NCBI RefSeq assembly: GCF_009923995.1
Contig: NZ_RFSK01000006.1
Coordinates: 62,001-126,000 of the forward strand
Reading direction: 5' to 3'
Length of the DNA: 64,000 nucleotides
Source of the DNA: Janthinobacterium sp.
GTDB taxonomy: Bacteria; Pseudomonadota; Gammaproteobacteria; Burkholderiales; Burkholderiaceae_D
Shown: piece by piece, positions 7,867-17,862 of the stretch
Numbering within the stretch: the stretch's first letter is position 1
How the letters are laid out: every line of letters begins with the position of its first letter
Translations under genes and position numbers: made by a program
Notes under the pieces: model-generated
Database searches by the model: none
Told to the model about the DNA's origin: nothing
Seen by the model: the letters and a program-made list of their open reading frames with translations, nothing else

Positions 7867-10093
7867 CGCCTTCGCGCACGCGTTCGGCTGCCGCCAGCAG
7901 CATGCCCGCCTCGCGCTCGCGTCCCGCGCCGCCTTCCAGTTCGGCGATCCATTCGCTGAGCTGGTACCAGCCGTAGTTAAGCAGGGTAAACAAATCATCG
8001 CTGGCCGGGCGCGCCTCGGCCAGCCAGGTATTCATGACGCGCTCGATGGCACCGGCCGCCTCGGCAAACTGCGCCAGGCCGATCATGCGGCTGCTGCCCT
8101 TCAAGGTATGGAAGGAACGGCGCAACATGGCCAGGTGCTCGCTGCCGGCGGCCTGTTCGCGCGGCAGGGCCAGGGTCGTGTCGATGAAGGCCAGCACGTC
8201 GCGCGCCTCGGCGATGAAGATGTCGAGCATCTCCGCATCCATGTCCGCGGCGGCGGGGGCAAGGTCGATGGCGGACGGCGCGACCGGCGCCAGCGCCTGG
8301 TCCAGCAGGGGCACGGGCACCGCGCCGGCGGCGGCCACTTTCTCGAACGGCAGCGCGCGGAAGGTGCCGGCGGCGGCGTCAAAATGAAACCTCCCCTTGG
8401 CCGCCTGCGCATTGCGGCCCAGCATATCGACAAAGAAGCCCAGGGCGCTGACATTCTGCGCGATCTCGTCCAGCGCCTCGGCCTGTTCAACCTGTGCCTC
8501 GCTGTCCGGCAGCTGCCGCACGGCCGCATCGACCTGCGCCACGGCGGCGCTGGCATCGTCCTGTCCCAGTACGGCCAGTTGCTGCTGCAATTGCCGCAGC
8601 AAGGGCGCCACGCCATCGAGCGAAATGCGGCCAGCACCATCGGCGTAATAGTCGTTGAGGAGTCGCTCCACTTGGCGCAGGCCCGTTTTCATGTCGTCGG
8701 CCAGCGCGGCGACGGTCTGGCCCTGTTCGATCTGGCGCGACAGCTCGCCAGCACTGGCGGGCGGCGGCGCCTCGCCGGCCAGCAGCGCCTGCAGGCGCGC
8801 GGCGATGGTTTCCGCGTTGCCCGCGAAATCGTCGGGCAGGCGGCGCACCTGCTCCAGGCCCGTCTCGGCGAACAGCAGCGCCGTGCCGATTTCCTGTTCC
8901 AGGGCCGCACTGCGTCCGCTGACCACGGCTTGCCGCGCCACGTCCGCGCACTGGCGCAGCAGACTGGCCAGGGCCGGCAGTTTCAGGGCATCCGCGTGCG
9001 CCGCCACGTCCTGCAAGGAGCGGTCAAAGTCCGCGCTGCGGGCAGGATCGAGATCGGCCTGCGCCAGGCGGCTCCAGCCGGCGCGCGCCTGCGCCAGGCG
9101 GCTCCAGCCGGCGCGCGCCTGCGCCAGCGCCGTGCGCGCGTCCTGCAGGGTATCCTGGTCGACCTGGCCATAGCGCCGCGTTTCCACGTCGGCGGGCACC
9201 ATGCCATCGAGCGCGAACGCCGTGCGCAGCTGCTGCGCCGCCGGCGTCGGTTCAGCGGCGGCGGCGATGAAGAACAGGGCATCGCGCAGCATCGTTTCGG
9301 GCAGGCTGGCCGTGCCCTGGGCCAGGCGGCGCAACTGCAGATTGATCAGGCCAAACAGCTGCTTCACATAGAGCGTGCCCATGCCCTCGCCGCTGGCCGC
9401 CAGCCCGGCGAAGGCCTGCATGGCGTACCAGAAGGTGCGCGCCGGCGCCTCTTGCTGCGCGTCGGCCACGAGGGTCAAGGTTTCATGGAGGGCGGCGGCA
9501 TGCTGGCGCCTTGTTGCGTCGTCCTGCGCCTTCAGGAAGGGCAGCAAGGACTTTTCAAAGCGGCCGCGCCATGCCGGATAATCGGCGCCCGGCGGCGTCT
9601 GGTGCAGCGCGATGGCATGGCCTTCCAGCACGGACGATGGCGGAAAAAACAGGTCGGCCGGATGGATGCGCTCAGCGCCCAGCATGGTTTGCAGGGCCCG
9701 ATAATAGGGGAACAGACGGGTCGGCTGCGGCGGCGTGCCGGCCACCAGGTCTTCCAGGTATTCGGTGAGGGCCTGATACAGCTCGGCGACGACCTGCGCA
9801 TGATCCACCGTGTACTCCAGGCTGCCGTCGCGAAAGCGCGCCAGCGCCTGTTCCGCGCCGGCCGTCAGCAGGCTGGTGCCGGCCACGTCGACCATCACCA
9901 GCGCGCCGTGCGCCTGGTGCAGATGCGAGCGCGCATGCTGCAGTGCCGTGGCGCGCTCCTCGCGCTCGCGGCCACCCGCTTCGAACAGCGCCGTCTTCGA
10001 GCGACCCAGCGCTTCGCGGATTTCCACCATCACCCACGACAGAGGTTCGCTGTCGAACGGCTTGGACTGCTGCGGACTATCTGGTGTGCTCAT
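7736..10093 (-). CDS. chpA: ChpA/PilL-type hybrid chemotaxis kinase, N-terminal part (ends by frameshift)
   Basis: The upstream part of the split kinase. The start is the ATG at 10093 (MSTPDSPQQ), preceded by GAGG at good spacing; an in-frame ATG at 10123 lacks this. It begins with a degenerate Hpt-like region (LHQAHGALVMVDVAG), followed by a long helical spacer and a canonical Hpt with FHTLKGSSRMIGL, its histidine near residue 662. After about residue 742 (AERVREGG) the frame drifts into unrelated Arg-rich sequence and stops at 7736. Alone it would be an Hpt protein without kinase or receiver. Residues around 345 carry a perfect tandem repeat of AQARAGWSRL. It follows pilJ in the Pil-Chp operon. 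Confidence 0.88.
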   Translation of the reverse strand: MSTPDSPQQSKPFDSEPLSWVMVEIREALGRSKTALFEAGGREREERATALQHARSHLHQAHGALVMVDVAGTSLLTAGAEQALARFRDGSLEYTVDHAQVVAELYQALTEYLEDLVAGTPPQPTRLFPYYRALQTMLGAERIHPADLFFPPSSVLEGHAIALHQTPPGADYPAWRGRFEKSLLPFLKAQDDATRRQHAAALHETLTLVADAQQEAPARTFWYAMQAFAGLAASGEGMGTLYVKQLFGLINLQLRRLAQGTASLPETMLRDALFFIAAAAEPTPAAQQLRTAFALDGMVPADVETRRYGQVDQDTLQDARTALAQARAGWSRLAQARAGWSRLAQADLDPARSADFDRSLQDVAAHADALKLPALASLLRQCADVARQAVVSGRSAALEQEIGTALLFAETGLEQVRRLPDDFAGNAETIAARLQALLAGEAPPPASAGELSRQIEQGQTVAALADDMKTGLRQVERLLNDYYADGAGRISLDGVAPLLRQLQQQLAVLGQDDASAAVAQVDAAVRQLPDSEAQVEQAEALDEIAQNVSALGFFVDMLGRNAQAAKGRFHFDAAAGTFRALPFEKVAAAGAVPVPLLDQALAPVAPSAIDLAPAAADMDAEMLDIFIAEARDVLAFIDTTLALPREQAAGSEHLAMLRRSFHTLKGSSRMIGLAQFAEAAGAIERVMNTWLAEARPASDDLFTLLNYGWYQLSEWIAELEGGAGREREAGMLLAAAERVREGGPFAAQAASCRGRAAGSEGVRARVLVRQRQRDRLSFRHGACRA
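9061..9127. repeat. 30-bp perfect tandem duplication inside chpA
   Basis: A 30-base unit beginning GCGCCAGGCGGCTCCAGCCG occurs twice back to back (9061-9090 and 9091-9120), followed by 7 bases of a third copy. It adds ten residues in frame to the helical spacer of ChpA. It looks like a recent slippage event and would vary in copy number between strains. Confidence 0.95.
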
Positions 10094-10167
10094 GCATGCC
10101 TCGGTAAAGAAATCGTAGCGCAAAAATCGGTACGCACAACGCGCCGCGCCATCGGCTGGCGCGGCGT

Positions 10168-12405
10168 TCAGGCGGCGACGCGGAAGCGCGACACCGAGTT
10201 TTTCAGTTCCTGCGCCAGCATCGACAGCTTATGGATCGATTGCGCCGTCTGCTGCGTGCCATCCTGGGTCTGCTCCGTTACGCTCAGGATATGCTGGATA
10301 TTCAAGGCCACGCCGCTGGCCGAACCGGCCTGCGTGCCGGTGGCGAACGAGATGCCCTGGATCAGTTCCGCCAGGTGCTTAGACACCTGGCTGATGTCGT
10401 TCAGGGCAGCGCCGGCCGCATCGGACAGGCGCGCGCCTTCGACCACGCCCTGCGTGGATTTTTCCATCGCCCTGGTCGCATCCTGGGTATCGGCCTGGAT
10501 GGTGCGCACCAGTGCGCCGATCTGCTTGGCGGCGGCGGCCGAGCGTTCGGCCAGGCGCTGCACTTCCTCGGCCACGACGGAAAAGCCGCGTCCCGCCTCG
10601 CCGGCCGATGCGGCCTGGATGGCGGCGTTCAGCGCCAACACGTTGGTCTGCTCCGTGATGTCGGAAATGAGCTCGGTGATCTCACCGATTTCCTGCGACG
10701 ACTCGCCCAGACGCTTGATGCGCTTGGACGTATCCTGGATCTGCTCGCGGATTTCATGCATGCCCTTGATGGCGTTTTCCACCGCCGTCGAGCCTTGCAG
10801 CGCGGCCGCCACCGACTGGCGCGCCACGTCGGCCGAGACGCTGGCCGACTTCGACACGTCGGTAATCGCGTTGGCCATCTTCACCACGGTGGCGCTGGCG
10901 TCGAGGATTTCGCGCGACTGCTGCTGCGAGGCGATCAGGAGTTTACTGGAGATGCTTTGCGCCTGCGTCGAGGCGCGGTTCACCTGCTCCGCCGTGGCCG
11001 TCACGCGCCCCACCAGACCGCGCAATTCCTCCACCGTGTAGTTGACGGAATCGGCGATGGCGCCCGTGATGTCTTCCGATACCGTCGCCTGCACCGTCAG
11101 GTCGCCGTCGGCCACCTTCTGCAATTCGTTCATCAGGCGCAGGATGGCCGCCTGGTTCTGGTCATTCTTCGCCTTGGCCTGCTCTTCCTTCTCCTGCGAC
11201 AGCAGGCGCTGGATCTCCGCCTCGTGGCGCCGGCGCTCGGCCTCGCGCGTGCGGTTGACGGAGTCCTGCAGCAGCACCCTGCCGATGCCGGCCGCCGCGA
11301 TCAAGGTCAGCAGCACGCCGGCCACCATCAGCCAGAAGGCGACACCCAGGGTTTCCTGGTTCGCGTGGTACATCTGCTGCAGCAGCGTCAGGCGCTGGCG
11401 CAGGTCTTCGTTCTCGTTGAAGATCAGCTGCTCGGCGCTTTTCGCCGAGCTGAATTTGTCCAGGCGATCAAGGATGGACGAGACCAGCTTCTGGTAATTG
11501 TCGAAGCTGGCCTTCAGCGCCACCAGGCGCTCGCGCAGTTCGGCGTCGCGCGTGGGCGCCAGCTGCAGCGACACGCTGCCGTTGAGCAGGCCTTCGACGG
11601 CGGCGCGGAAGTACGTCGTGTCGCGCCCCAGCGAAAACGCCGTCTCCGAGCTGATGCTGCCCGAGGAGAGGAATTCGCTGGCGCTGCGGCTCATGCGCTG
11701 GCTCAGCATCATCAGCCGGCCGATGACGGCCAGGTCGCGCGCATTGCCGCCGCGCTGCACCTTCAGGGCCGCGATTTCCTCGGCCTGCGCCAGCAGTGCG
11801 GGCGAGAGCGCATTCAATTGCTGCAAGGTCTTGTCGAATTCGCCCAGTTCCGTCTTCAGGCGCAGTATGGTGCTGGCGGCACGGTCGCTGCTGGCCCATT
11901 TCTTGCGCGCGTCGGCCACCGCCGCCAGCAGGCCAGAGCGCGATTCGCCGATGTCGCGGCCGTGATACGTCCCGCCGCGCAGCATGAGGCGGAAATCCTG
12001 GTTCAGTTCATTGCGGCTTTCCTCGAGCTGGCGGAAGGCTTCCGGATTACCCTGCACGGCATTCGGCGCGGCCTTGCCGATGCGCTGCGAGTGCATCAGC
12101 GCATCACTGGCCAGCTGCGTCTGCGCCGAGGCTATATTGCCGCTGCGCGTGTTCAAGCCGACGAACAGCAGGCTGGCGGCCAGGCTCAGGGCCATTACCG
12201 TCGACAGGATGCTCAACTGCTTTTGCAGCGGCAGGTGGCCGATCAGCGGCAGCTTCAAGTCGCTGGCCGGTGCGCTGGCCAGCGACTTGCGCCGTCCCAG
12301 CGCGTCGCGCAGGCGCAGCGGCAGGTCGGCCGGCAGCGCCGGTTCGCCCGGGGCGTGCTCCGCCTCGGCCATGCCGGACGCCAGGATAGGAGAATTGGCG
12401 CCCAT
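10168..12405 (-). CDS. pilJ: Type IV pilus methyl-accepting chemotaxis protein PilJ
   Basis: A 745-residue inner-membrane receptor of the Pil-Chp system that signals to ChpA. Residues about 55-80 form the first transmembrane helix ([15 protein letters not shown]) and a second one ([17 protein letters not shown]) lies near residue 390, enclosing a periplasmic PilJ-type domain with two similar four-helix modules. A HAMP-like region and the signalling hairpin follow (tip [18 protein letters not shown]). The start ATG at 12405 overlaps the pilI stop as TGATG and has AAGGA upstream; the frame extends further 5' but only as a shadow of pilI. Confidence 0.95.
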   Translation of the reverse strand: MGANSPILASGMAEAEHAPGEPALPADLPLRLRDALGRRKSLASAPASDLKLPLIGHLPLQKQLSILSTVMALSLAASLLFVGLNTRSGNIASAQTQLASDALMHSQRIGKAAPNAVQGNPEAFRQLEESRNELNQDFRLMLRGGTYHGRDIGESRSGLLAAVADARKKWASSDRAASTILRLKTELGEFDKTLQQLNALSPALLAQAEEIAALKVQRGGNARDLAVIGRLMMLSQRMSRSASEFLSSGSISSETAFSLGRDTTYFRAAVEGLLNGSVSLQLAPTRDAELRERLVALKASFDNYQKLVSSILDRLDKFSSAKSAEQLIFNENEDLRQRLTLLQQMYHANQETLGVAFWLMVAGVLLTLIAAAGIGRVLLQDSVNRTREAERRRHEAEIQRLLSQEKEEQAKAKNDQNQAAILRLMNELQKVADGDLTVQATVSEDITGAIADSVNYTVEELRGLVGRVTATAEQVNRASTQAQSISSKLLIASQQQSREILDASATVVKMANAITDVSKSASVSADVARQSVAAALQGSTAVENAIKGMHEIREQIQDTSKRIKRLGESSQEIGEITELISDITEQTNVLALNAAIQAASAGEAGRGFSVVAEEVQRLAERSAAAAKQIGALVRTIQADTQDATRAMEKSTQGVVEGARLSDAAGAALNDISQVSKHLAELIQGISFATGTQAGSASGVALNIQHILSVTEQTQDGTQQTAQSIHKLSMLAQELKNSVSRFRVAA

Positions 12406-13019
12406 CAGTATCCATCCTTGCCGGTGGCCGTGCCGGCATAGCCGGCATCGAGGAAGCGCTCCGCCTGCGCCAGCTGCGCCAGGTCCAGGCGCAGCCAAAG
12501 CTGCCCCTCGCTGTCGCGCAGTGCCTGCCTGGCCCATGGCGGCCCATCGGGCGATGGCATGCACTGCATGCCGCGTTGCTGGCGCAGGCCCAGCACGCGT
12601 TCGACGAGCAGCGCGCAATTCATGCCCAGGCGGGGAGAAAAGGTGATGATGCGGCTGTCGCCGCCCGGCACGCAAGCGGCCTGCCCCATGTAGCGGGCCA
12701 GGTCAATGACGGCCGTCAGGCGTCCGCGCATGGTGGCCAGGCCCAGGTACCAGTCCTGCGCCAGGGGCACGGCCTGGATCTGCACGCCGGAGGCGATGAC
12801 GATTTCACCAAGCTGCGTCAGGTCGAGCAGGCAGCAGCGGCCGCCGAGCAGCACGCCCAGCTCCTTGCGGGCTGCCAGCGCACCGCTGCGCGCCGCCTGC
12901 ACGCGCTCGATCAACTGCAGCTGATACTGACGCAAACGGCCCTGCCGCGCGCCAGCCTCGAACGGCGGCATGGCTAGCAAGGCCGGAGCAGGCACGCCAT
13001 TGCCAGGCATCGTGCGCAT
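12405..13019 (-). CDS. pilI: CheW-like adaptor PilI
   Basis: A 204-residue CheW-domain protein expected to couple PilJ to the ChpA kinase. Recognisable CheW features are [18 protein letters not shown] and [10 protein letters not shown] in the middle and LLVERVLGL near residue 140. The gene starts 3 bases after the pilH stop; ATG at 13019 or 13010 could be used. The chain of tiny gaps and overlaps (pilH-pilI-pilJ) supports one operon. Confidence 0.93.
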   Translation of the reverse strand: MRTMPGNGVPAPALLAMPPFEAGARQGRLRQYQLQLIERVQAARSGALAARKELGVLLGGRCCLLDLTQLGEIVIASGVQIQAVPLAQDWYLGLATMRGRLTAVIDLARYMGQAACVPGGDSRIITFSPRLGMNCALLVERVLGLRQQRGMQCMPSPDGPPWARQALRDSEGQLWLRLDLAQLAQAERFLDAGYAGTATGKDGY

Positions 13020-13022
13020 GCG

Positions 13023-13388
13023 TCAGGACAGCGCCGCGATCTTCGCCAGCAGGTCGGCTTCGACCACGGGCTTGACCAGGTAATCGCGCGCGCCCTGGCG
13101 CAAGCCCCAGATGCGGTCCGTTTCCTGGCTCTTGCTGGAGCAGATAATCACCGGCACGTCCTGCAGTTCAGGATCGCGGGCGATCGCGCGCGTGATCTGG
13201 AAACCATTCGCACCGGGCATCACCACATCCATCAGGATCAGGTCGGGCCTGGCCTGCTTCAGCTGCGCCAGCGCGTCGGCGCCGTCTTGCGCCGTCAGGA
13301 CGGCGTAACCGGCACGCACCAGCATCTCGCTCAGGTAGTAACGTTCTGTCGGCGAGTCATCGACGATCAGAATTGTGTGTATGGCCAT
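13023..13388 (-). CDS. pilH: Response regulator PilH (receiver only)
   Basis: A 121-residue stand-alone CheY-like receiver. Phospho-acceptor region LILMDVVMPGANGFQ holds the Asp at about residue 53, the acidic pair is in ILIVDDSPTERYYL, and the conserved Lys is in YLVKPVVEADL. In the Pseudomonas Pil-Chp system PilH opposes PilG and is linked to pilus retraction through PilU; the same is inferred from gene order. It lies 38 bases after pilG. Confidence 0.94.
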   Translation of the reverse strand: MAIHTILIVDDSPTERYYLSEMLVRAGYAVLTAQDGADALAQLKQARPDLILMDVVMPGANGFQITRAIARDPELQDVPVIICSSKSQETDRIWGLRQGARDYLVKPVVEADLLAKIAALS

Positions 13389-13426
13389 GTGTTTGTTTAC
13401 TTCCTTGCTGCGTTGTATACATCATA

Positions 13427-13846
13427 CTAAAAACGGCTGGCCAGGTGCTGCCGCACGGCCGCCAGCAGCGCCTCGGGCGCGAGCGGCTTGGCCAGGCAGG
13501 CACTGGCGCCCGCCATGGCGCCGCGCACGCGGTCGAACAAACCTTCCTTCGACGACAGCATCAGTACCGGCGTGGCATGAAATGCCGCGCTGGCCTTGAT
13601 CAGCGCACACGTGCGGTAACCATCGAGGCGCGGCATGACAATATCGCACACGATCAGCGCCGGACGGCAGTCGCCGATCTTGGCCAGCGCTTCAAAACCG
13701 TTTTCCGCCACCACCACGCGATAACCGGCCGCGCGCAGGATCTTTTCAGCCGCGCTGCGGACGGTGGCACTGTCGTCGATGAGCAGGATGATGGCGCCGG
13801 CGCACGCGCCATCGGACGATGCCTCGGGCAGTAGCGAACTCGTCAT
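13427..13846 (-). CDS. pilG: Response regulator PilG (receiver only)
   Basis: A single-domain CheY-like receiver, 139 residues from the chosen ATG (MTSSLLPEAS). The acidic pocket is ILLIDDSATVRSA, the phospho-acceptor Asp is in LIVCDIVMPRLDGY, and the Lys is in CLAKPLAPEAL. It is the first gene of pilG-pilH-pilI-pilJ-chpA. In Pseudomonas PilG promotes pilus extension. An in-frame ATG at 13879 would add eleven residues; neither start has a clear ribosome binding site. Confidence 0.92.
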   Translation of the reverse strand: MTSSLLPEASSDGACAGAIILLIDDSATVRSAAEKILRAAGYRVVVAENGFEALAKIGDCRPALIVCDIVMPRLDGYRTCALIKASAAFHATPVLMLSSKEGLFDRVRGAMAGASACLAKPLAPEALLAAVRQHLASRF

Positions 13847-13932
13847 TTGATTATTCGGCAATCTTTCATACCATAGCATATGCTGCCGCTACACCATTGT
13901 GCAGCCGGCACATGCCAATTGATCAGGATTAA

Positions 13933-14124
13933 CTAAATGGCCACCATTTCGAAATCATCCTTGCGCGCGCCGCATTCGGGGCAGGTCCAGTTCATCGGCA
14001 CATCGGCCCAACGCGTGCCGGGAGCGATGTCTTCGTCGGGCAGACCGGCCGCTTCATCATAAACCCAGCCGCAAATAAGACACATCCACGTTTGGAATTG
14101 CTGCGTTGTTTCGTTGCTACTCAC
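13933..14124 (-). CDS. Rubredoxin
   Basis: A small one-iron electron-transfer protein. The four cysteine ligands are in MCLICGWVYDEAAG and CPECGARKDDFE, the standard rubredoxin pattern, with the conserved GTRWADVP between. The start taken is GTG at 14124 (VSSNETTQQF, 63 residues) because GAAGG lies upstream at good spacing; a TTG at 14145 would add seven residues. Divergent from thiD. Rubredoxin next to thiD and hemL is a pattern I recall from Burkholderiales; its redox partner is not in the window. Confidence 0.95.
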   Translation of the reverse strand: MSSNETTQQFQTWMCLICGWVYDEAAGLPDEDIAPGTRWADVPMNWTCPECGARKDDFEMVAI

Positions 14125-14181
14125 GTTCTGCCACCCTTCAATCAAGTAAAATGCTGAATTAGGTATCTTAATCTACCCGCC

Positions 14182-15039
14182 GTGCAAAACCAAACTTCTC
14201 CCCTCATATTAAGCTTCGGCGTGTCCGATCCCGTCGGCGCGATCGGCATCCAGGCCGACCTGGCCACGTTTTCAGCCTTCGGCTGCCATGGCCTGTCGGT
14301 CACCACGGGCCTCTTGATCAGCGATACGGCGCGCGTGGAAGACGTGCAGGCGGTCGACCCGGACTGGGTCTCCGACCAGGCGCGCGTGCTGCTGGAAGAC
14401 ATGTCCGTGGCCGCCATCAAGATCGGCGCGCTGGGCAGCGTGGAAAACGTCACGGCCATCGCCGAAATCGTCTCCGACTACCCGAACGTGCCGCTGATCC
14501 TCGATCCCTTCATTTCGGCGCTGCCGGAACAGGGCATGGACGACGAGGACATCCTCACCGCCGTGCGCCAGCTCCTGATCCCGCAAACGACCCTGCTGGT
14601 GCTCTCGCCGGACGAACTGGAACGCCTGGCCGAGACCTGGCGTGACGCCGACCCTGACGACACCCTGCAGAACGACGTCGACTACCTGGTGGCACTGGGC
14701 TGCGAATACGTGCTCGTCACCGGCATGCCGGCCGACGCCAGCAAATCGGGCACGGCGGAAGGCAAGCTGCGCGCCAACACCCTGTTCGGCGAGGACGGCG
14801 TGGTGCGCCACGATCAATGGCGCCACCTGCCCGGCATCTTCAATGGCGCGGGCAGTACCCTGTCGGCGGCCGCCACCGCCCTGCTGGCCCTGGCGGACCA
14901 TGAAGACGACGTGCCGCAGGTGGTGGTGGCGGCGCAGGAATTCACGGCCGGCGCGCTGGCGCACGCCCAGCGCCACGGCATGGGCAAGCTGGTGCCGAAC
15001 CGGCTGTTCCAGCTGCAGCGCCCGCACGGCGCCCAGTAA
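14182..15039 (+). CDS. thiD: Hydroxymethylpyrimidine/phosphomethylpyrimidine kinase family protein (divergent ThiD)
   Basis: A 285-residue ribokinase-fold protein starting at GTG. ThiD phosphorylates HMP and HMP-P in thiamin synthesis. The N-terminal motif, usually DPSGGAGIQAD, reads [11 protein letters not shown] at about residues 16-26. The C-terminal anion-hole motif, usually GTGCTLSA, reads GAGSTLSA near residue 228, so the Cys proposed as catalytic is Ser. Overall similarity and the position before hemL support the family call, but activity on HMP-P is uncertain. No TPP riboswitch was seen upstream. Confidence 0.8.
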   Translation: MQNQTSPLILSFGVSDPVGAIGIQADLATFSAFGCHGLSVTTGLLISDTARVEDVQAVDPDWVSDQARVLLEDMSVAAIKIGALGSVENVTAIAEIVSDYPNVPLILDPFISALPEQGMDDEDILTAVRQLLIPQTTLLVLSPDELERLAETWRDADPDDTLQNDVDYLVALGCEYVLVTGMPADASKSGTAEGKLRANTLFGEDGVVRHDQWRHLPGIFNGAGSTLSAAATALLALADHEDDVPQVVVAAQEFTAGALAHAQRHGMGKLVPNRLFQLQRPHGAQ

Positions 15040-15098
15040 TCCCGTCCAGACAAATACAGACGACACAGACAACGATCCACTTTCAAGGCACGATTATC

Positions 15099-16388
15099 AT
15101 GACGACGACTTCCCAGAACGACATCCTGTTTACCCGCGCGCAAAAAACCACGCCAGGCGGCGTCAATTCGCCCGTGCGCGCCTTCCGCTCCGTCGGCGGC
15201 ACGCCGCGCTTCATCACGCGCGCCGAAGGCCCGTACTTCTGGGACGCGGACGGCAAGCGCTATATCGACTACATCGGCTCGTGGGGCCCGGCCATCGTCG
15301 GCCATGCCCACCCAGAGGTGGTCAAGGCGGTGCAGGATGCCGCCGCGCTGGGCCTGTCCTTCGGCGCGCCGACCGAGGGCGAAGTGCTGATGGCCGAGGA
15401 AATCACGCGCCTGGTGCCGTCGATCGAACAGGTACGCCTGGTGTCGTCCGGCACGGAAGCGACCATGAGCGCCCTGCGCCTGGCGCGCGGCGCCACGGGA
15501 CGCGACAAGATCGTCAAGTTCGAAGGCTGCTACCACGGCCACGCCGATTCGCTGCTGGTGAAAGCGGGCAGCGGCCTGCTCACCTTCGGCAACCCGACGT
15601 CGGCCGGCGTGCCGGAAGACTTCGTGAAGCACACCCTGGTGCTCGACTATAACAATGTGGAGCAGCTGAAGGACGCCTTCGACAGCTTCGGCGCGGAAAT
15701 CGCCTGCGTGATCGTCGAACCCGTGGCCGGCAACATGAACCTGGTCAAGGCCACGCCGGAATTCCTGCAGGCGATGCGCGAGCTGTGCACGCAGCACGGC
15801 GCCCTGCTCATTTTCGATGAAGTCATGTGCGGCTTCCGCGTGGCCCTGGGCGGCGCGCAGACGCTGTACGGCATCAAGCCGGATCTCACTGCGCTGGGCA
15901 AGGTAATCGGCGGCGGCATGCCGGTGGCGGCCTTCGGCGGCAGCGCGGCGCTGATGCACAACATGGCGCCGCTGGGCGCCGTCTACCAGGCCGGCACCCT
16001 GTCCGGCAACCCGGTGGCCGTGGCCGCCGGCATGACGACCCTGAAACTGATCCAGCAGCCAGGCTTCTACGAGCAGCTGGGCGCCGCGGCCAAGCGCCTG
16101 GCCGACGGCCTGACGGCGGCCGCCAAGGAAGCGGGCGTGGTGTTCTGCGCCGATTCCATCGGCGGCATGTTCGGCATTTATTTCAGCGAAACGCCGCCGA
16201 CCAGCTATGCGGAAATGATGGCCGGCGACCGCAGCAAGTTCAATACCTTCTTCCACGCCATGCTGGACGAAGGCGTGTACTTCGCGCCTGCCGCCTTCGA
16301 GGCGGGCTTCGTCTCGGCGCAGCACGACGATGCCGTCATCGACGCCACCATCGCCGCCGCACGCAAGGTGTTTGCCAAGCTGGCGTAA
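15099..16388 (+). CDS. hemL: Glutamate-1-semialdehyde 2,1-aminomutase
   Basis: A 429-residue PLP enzyme that converts glutamate-1-semialdehyde to 5-aminolevulinate, the tetrapyrrole precursor made by the C5 route. Visible motifs are [17 protein letters not shown] at the N-terminus, [27 protein letters not shown], and the PLP-lysine segment [16 protein letters not shown] near residue 268. Length matches the family. It follows thiD after about 60 bases on the same strand. Confidence 0.98.
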   Translation: MTTTSQNDILFTRAQKTTPGGVNSPVRAFRSVGGTPRFITRAEGPYFWDADGKRYIDYIGSWGPAIVGHAHPEVVKAVQDAAALGLSFGAPTEGEVLMAEEITRLVPSIEQVRLVSSGTEATMSALRLARGATGRDKIVKFEGCYHGHADSLLVKAGSGLLTFGNPTSAGVPEDFVKHTLVLDYNNVEQLKDAFDSFGAEIACVIVEPVAGNMNLVKATPEFLQAMRELCTQHGALLIFDEVMCGFRVALGGAQTLYGIKPDLTALGKVIGGGMPVAAFGGSAALMHNMAPLGAVYQAGTLSGNPVAVAAGMTTLKLIQQPGFYEQLGAAAKRLADGLTAAAKEAGVVFCADSIGGMFGIYFSETPPTSYAEMMAGDRSKFNTFFHAMLDEGVYFAPAAFEAGFVSAQHDDAVIDATIAAARKVFAKLA

Positions 16389-16409
16389 GGTACGCACCTG
16401 ACAAAACCT

Positions 16410-16442
16410 GCTGCGCGTCGCGCTTTGCGGCCGGCGCGCAGC
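16410..16442. terminator. GC-rich hairpin between convergent hemL and HAD gene
   Basis: GCTGCGCG (16410-16417) pairs with CGCGCAGC (16435-16442). There is no T-tract, so termination is only suggested by position. The left half (GCTGCGCG...GCGCTTTGCGGCCGGCG) closely resembles the left arm of the palindrome after ffh near 54.17 kb. Confidence 0.5.
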
Positions 16443-16459
16443 GGCATTGCCAGCTGCCG

Positions 16460-17176
16460 CTACACTGTGGCGCCTTGCAGCAGTTCCGCCACCAGCGCCG
16501 GAAGCTTGCCCATGTCGTTGAACACGACGTGCGCGCCGGCCGCCTTCAGGCGCGCTTCCTGGCCCGGCGCGATATGACCGCCGCCGATGAATCCCAATAC
16601 CGTCATGCCCGCCGCCACGGCAGCCGTCACGCCCGTGACGCTGTCTTCCAGCACCAGGCACTGGCCCGGCGGCACGCCGAAGGCGGCGGCGGCCGCCAGG
16701 TAGACGCCCGGATGCGGCTTGGCGTGGCCCACCAGGTCCGGCGTGAAGACGCGGCGCTCGAACAGGGGCGCCATGCCCGTGCGCTCCAGCGCCGACAGCA
16801 CGCGGGCGCTGACGCTGTTCGAGGCCACGGCCTTGGGCAGGGGAATGGCCGCCAGCGCCAGCGCCACGCCGGGCACGGCGCGCAATTGCGCATCGCAGGC
16901 CGCATCGACGGCATTGCCGATGGCCATGATCTCATCGGCCGGCAGCTGCGGCAGCCCCAGTTCCTTGTAAATATCCTGCATCAGCGGCACCAGGCGCTGG
17001 CCCAGGCGCGGCTCGATCAAGGCTTGCAGGGTGACACCCTCGGGCAAATTGGGCAGGCGCGGCGCCAGCAGCTCCAGCAGCGCCTGCAGGGCCACGGCTT
17101 CGCTGTCGATCAGTACGCCATCGCAGTCGCTGATCAGGTGGGTGTAATGCGGGAGGGAAGGAACGGTGTCAGGCAT
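16460..17176 (-). CDS. HAD-superfamily hydrolase (phosphoglycolate/beta-phosphoglucomutase-like)
   Basis: A 238-residue HAD phosphatase. Motif I is SDCDGVLIDSE near residue 16, with the nucleophile Asp and the acid Asp; the cap domain follows; motif II Ser is in VASNS; motif III Lys is in HAKPHPGVY; motif IV is LVLEDSVTGVTAA. The cap type and the VLEDS motif resemble the YieH (6-phosphogluconate phosphatase) and beta-phosphoglucomutase group. The substrate cannot be decided from sequence. It stands alone, convergent with hemL. Confidence 0.88.
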   Translation of the reverse strand: MPDTVPSLPHYTHLISDCDGVLIDSEAVALQALLELLAPRLPNLPEGVTLQALIEPRLGQRLVPLMQDIYKELGLPQLPADEIMAIGNAVDAACDAQLRAVPGVALALAAIPLPKAVASNSVSARVLSALERTGMAPLFERRVFTPDLVGHAKPHPGVYLAAAAAFGVPPGQCLVLEDSVTGVTAAVAAGMTVLGFIGGGHIAPGQEARLKAAGAHVVFNDMGKLPALVAELLQGATV

Positions 17177-17379
17177 GTATTCTCCAGTAGGGGCGACGCG
17201 CGGTGCGCACCGCCAGCATAAAACAGCGGGACGCGGCGCGCCACGCCTGGCCGGCCACGTCCCGATACTTTGCGGCGCGTGCCACGCATCGGCGGCATGA
17301 AGTAATTTCTTTTAGATAACTTCAATGGCATACTCCAGTTGCCCTGATCGCTTGAATCAGGCCCAACAGGATAGATACC

Positions 17380-17862
17380 ATGACACGCAAAAACTTTCTG
17401 CAAGGCCGATTATCCCTGATTTCCACAATTGCCGCGTTTGCCTTCGCGGCGGCCGCGCAGCCCGCGCGGGCCGCGGACGACGATGCCGCCGTCCTCAGCC
17501 TCGTGCGCCAGCACGTGGCGGCGCAAGCCAGTTTTGACGTGCAGACCCTGGCAGCCTTGACGGCCGACAACTACGCGGAAGTCTCGCCGATGGGCGACGT
17601 CGATACGCGCGAAAAAATGCTCGCGTTCTATGCTCCCGAGAAAAAAACCACCGCCCCCCTCATCACGGTGGAAGAGCCGTTCGTGCGGGTCGCGGGCGAT
17701 GCGGCCGTGCTCATCGCCAGGCTGGCAGTGACGGTACAGGCGGGAGGACAGTCGCGCGCGATGGCCTTGCGCGCCAGCTATGTGGCGAAAAAGGAGGGGC
17801 CGACATGGAAACTGCTGTCGGCGCAATACACGGGCATCGCGCCAAAAAGACCGGCGCCTTGA
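17380..17862 (+). CDS. Secreted SnoaL/NTF2-like protein (DUF4440 type)
   Basis: A 160-residue protein with a Sec signal peptide (positively charged MTRKNFLQGR, hydrophobic IAAFAFAAAA, probable cleavage after ARA at about residue 32). The mature part has the layout of a nuclear transport factor 2-like cone fold: LVRQHVAAQASFDVQTLAALTADNY near the start, then a beta-rich C-terminus. Such domains act as binding proteins or small enzymes; nothing here identifies a ligand. It is followed at once by a shared terminator. Confidence 0.75.
   Translation: MTRKNFLQGRLSLISTIAAFAFAAAAQPARAADDDAAVLSLVRQHVAAQASFDVQTLAALTADNYAEVSPMGDVDTREKMLAFYAPEKKTTAPLITVEEPFVRVAGDAAVLIARLAVTVQAGGQSRAMALRASYVAKKEGPTWKLLSAQYTGIAPKRPAP

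Noticed and set aside
4846..7959. A very long open frame on the plus strand opposite chpA
   Set aside because: It mirrors chpA codons in GC-rich DNA, is rich in His, Arg, Gln and Gly, and shows no known domain; the minus-strand frame has clear Hpt, kinase and receiver motifs.
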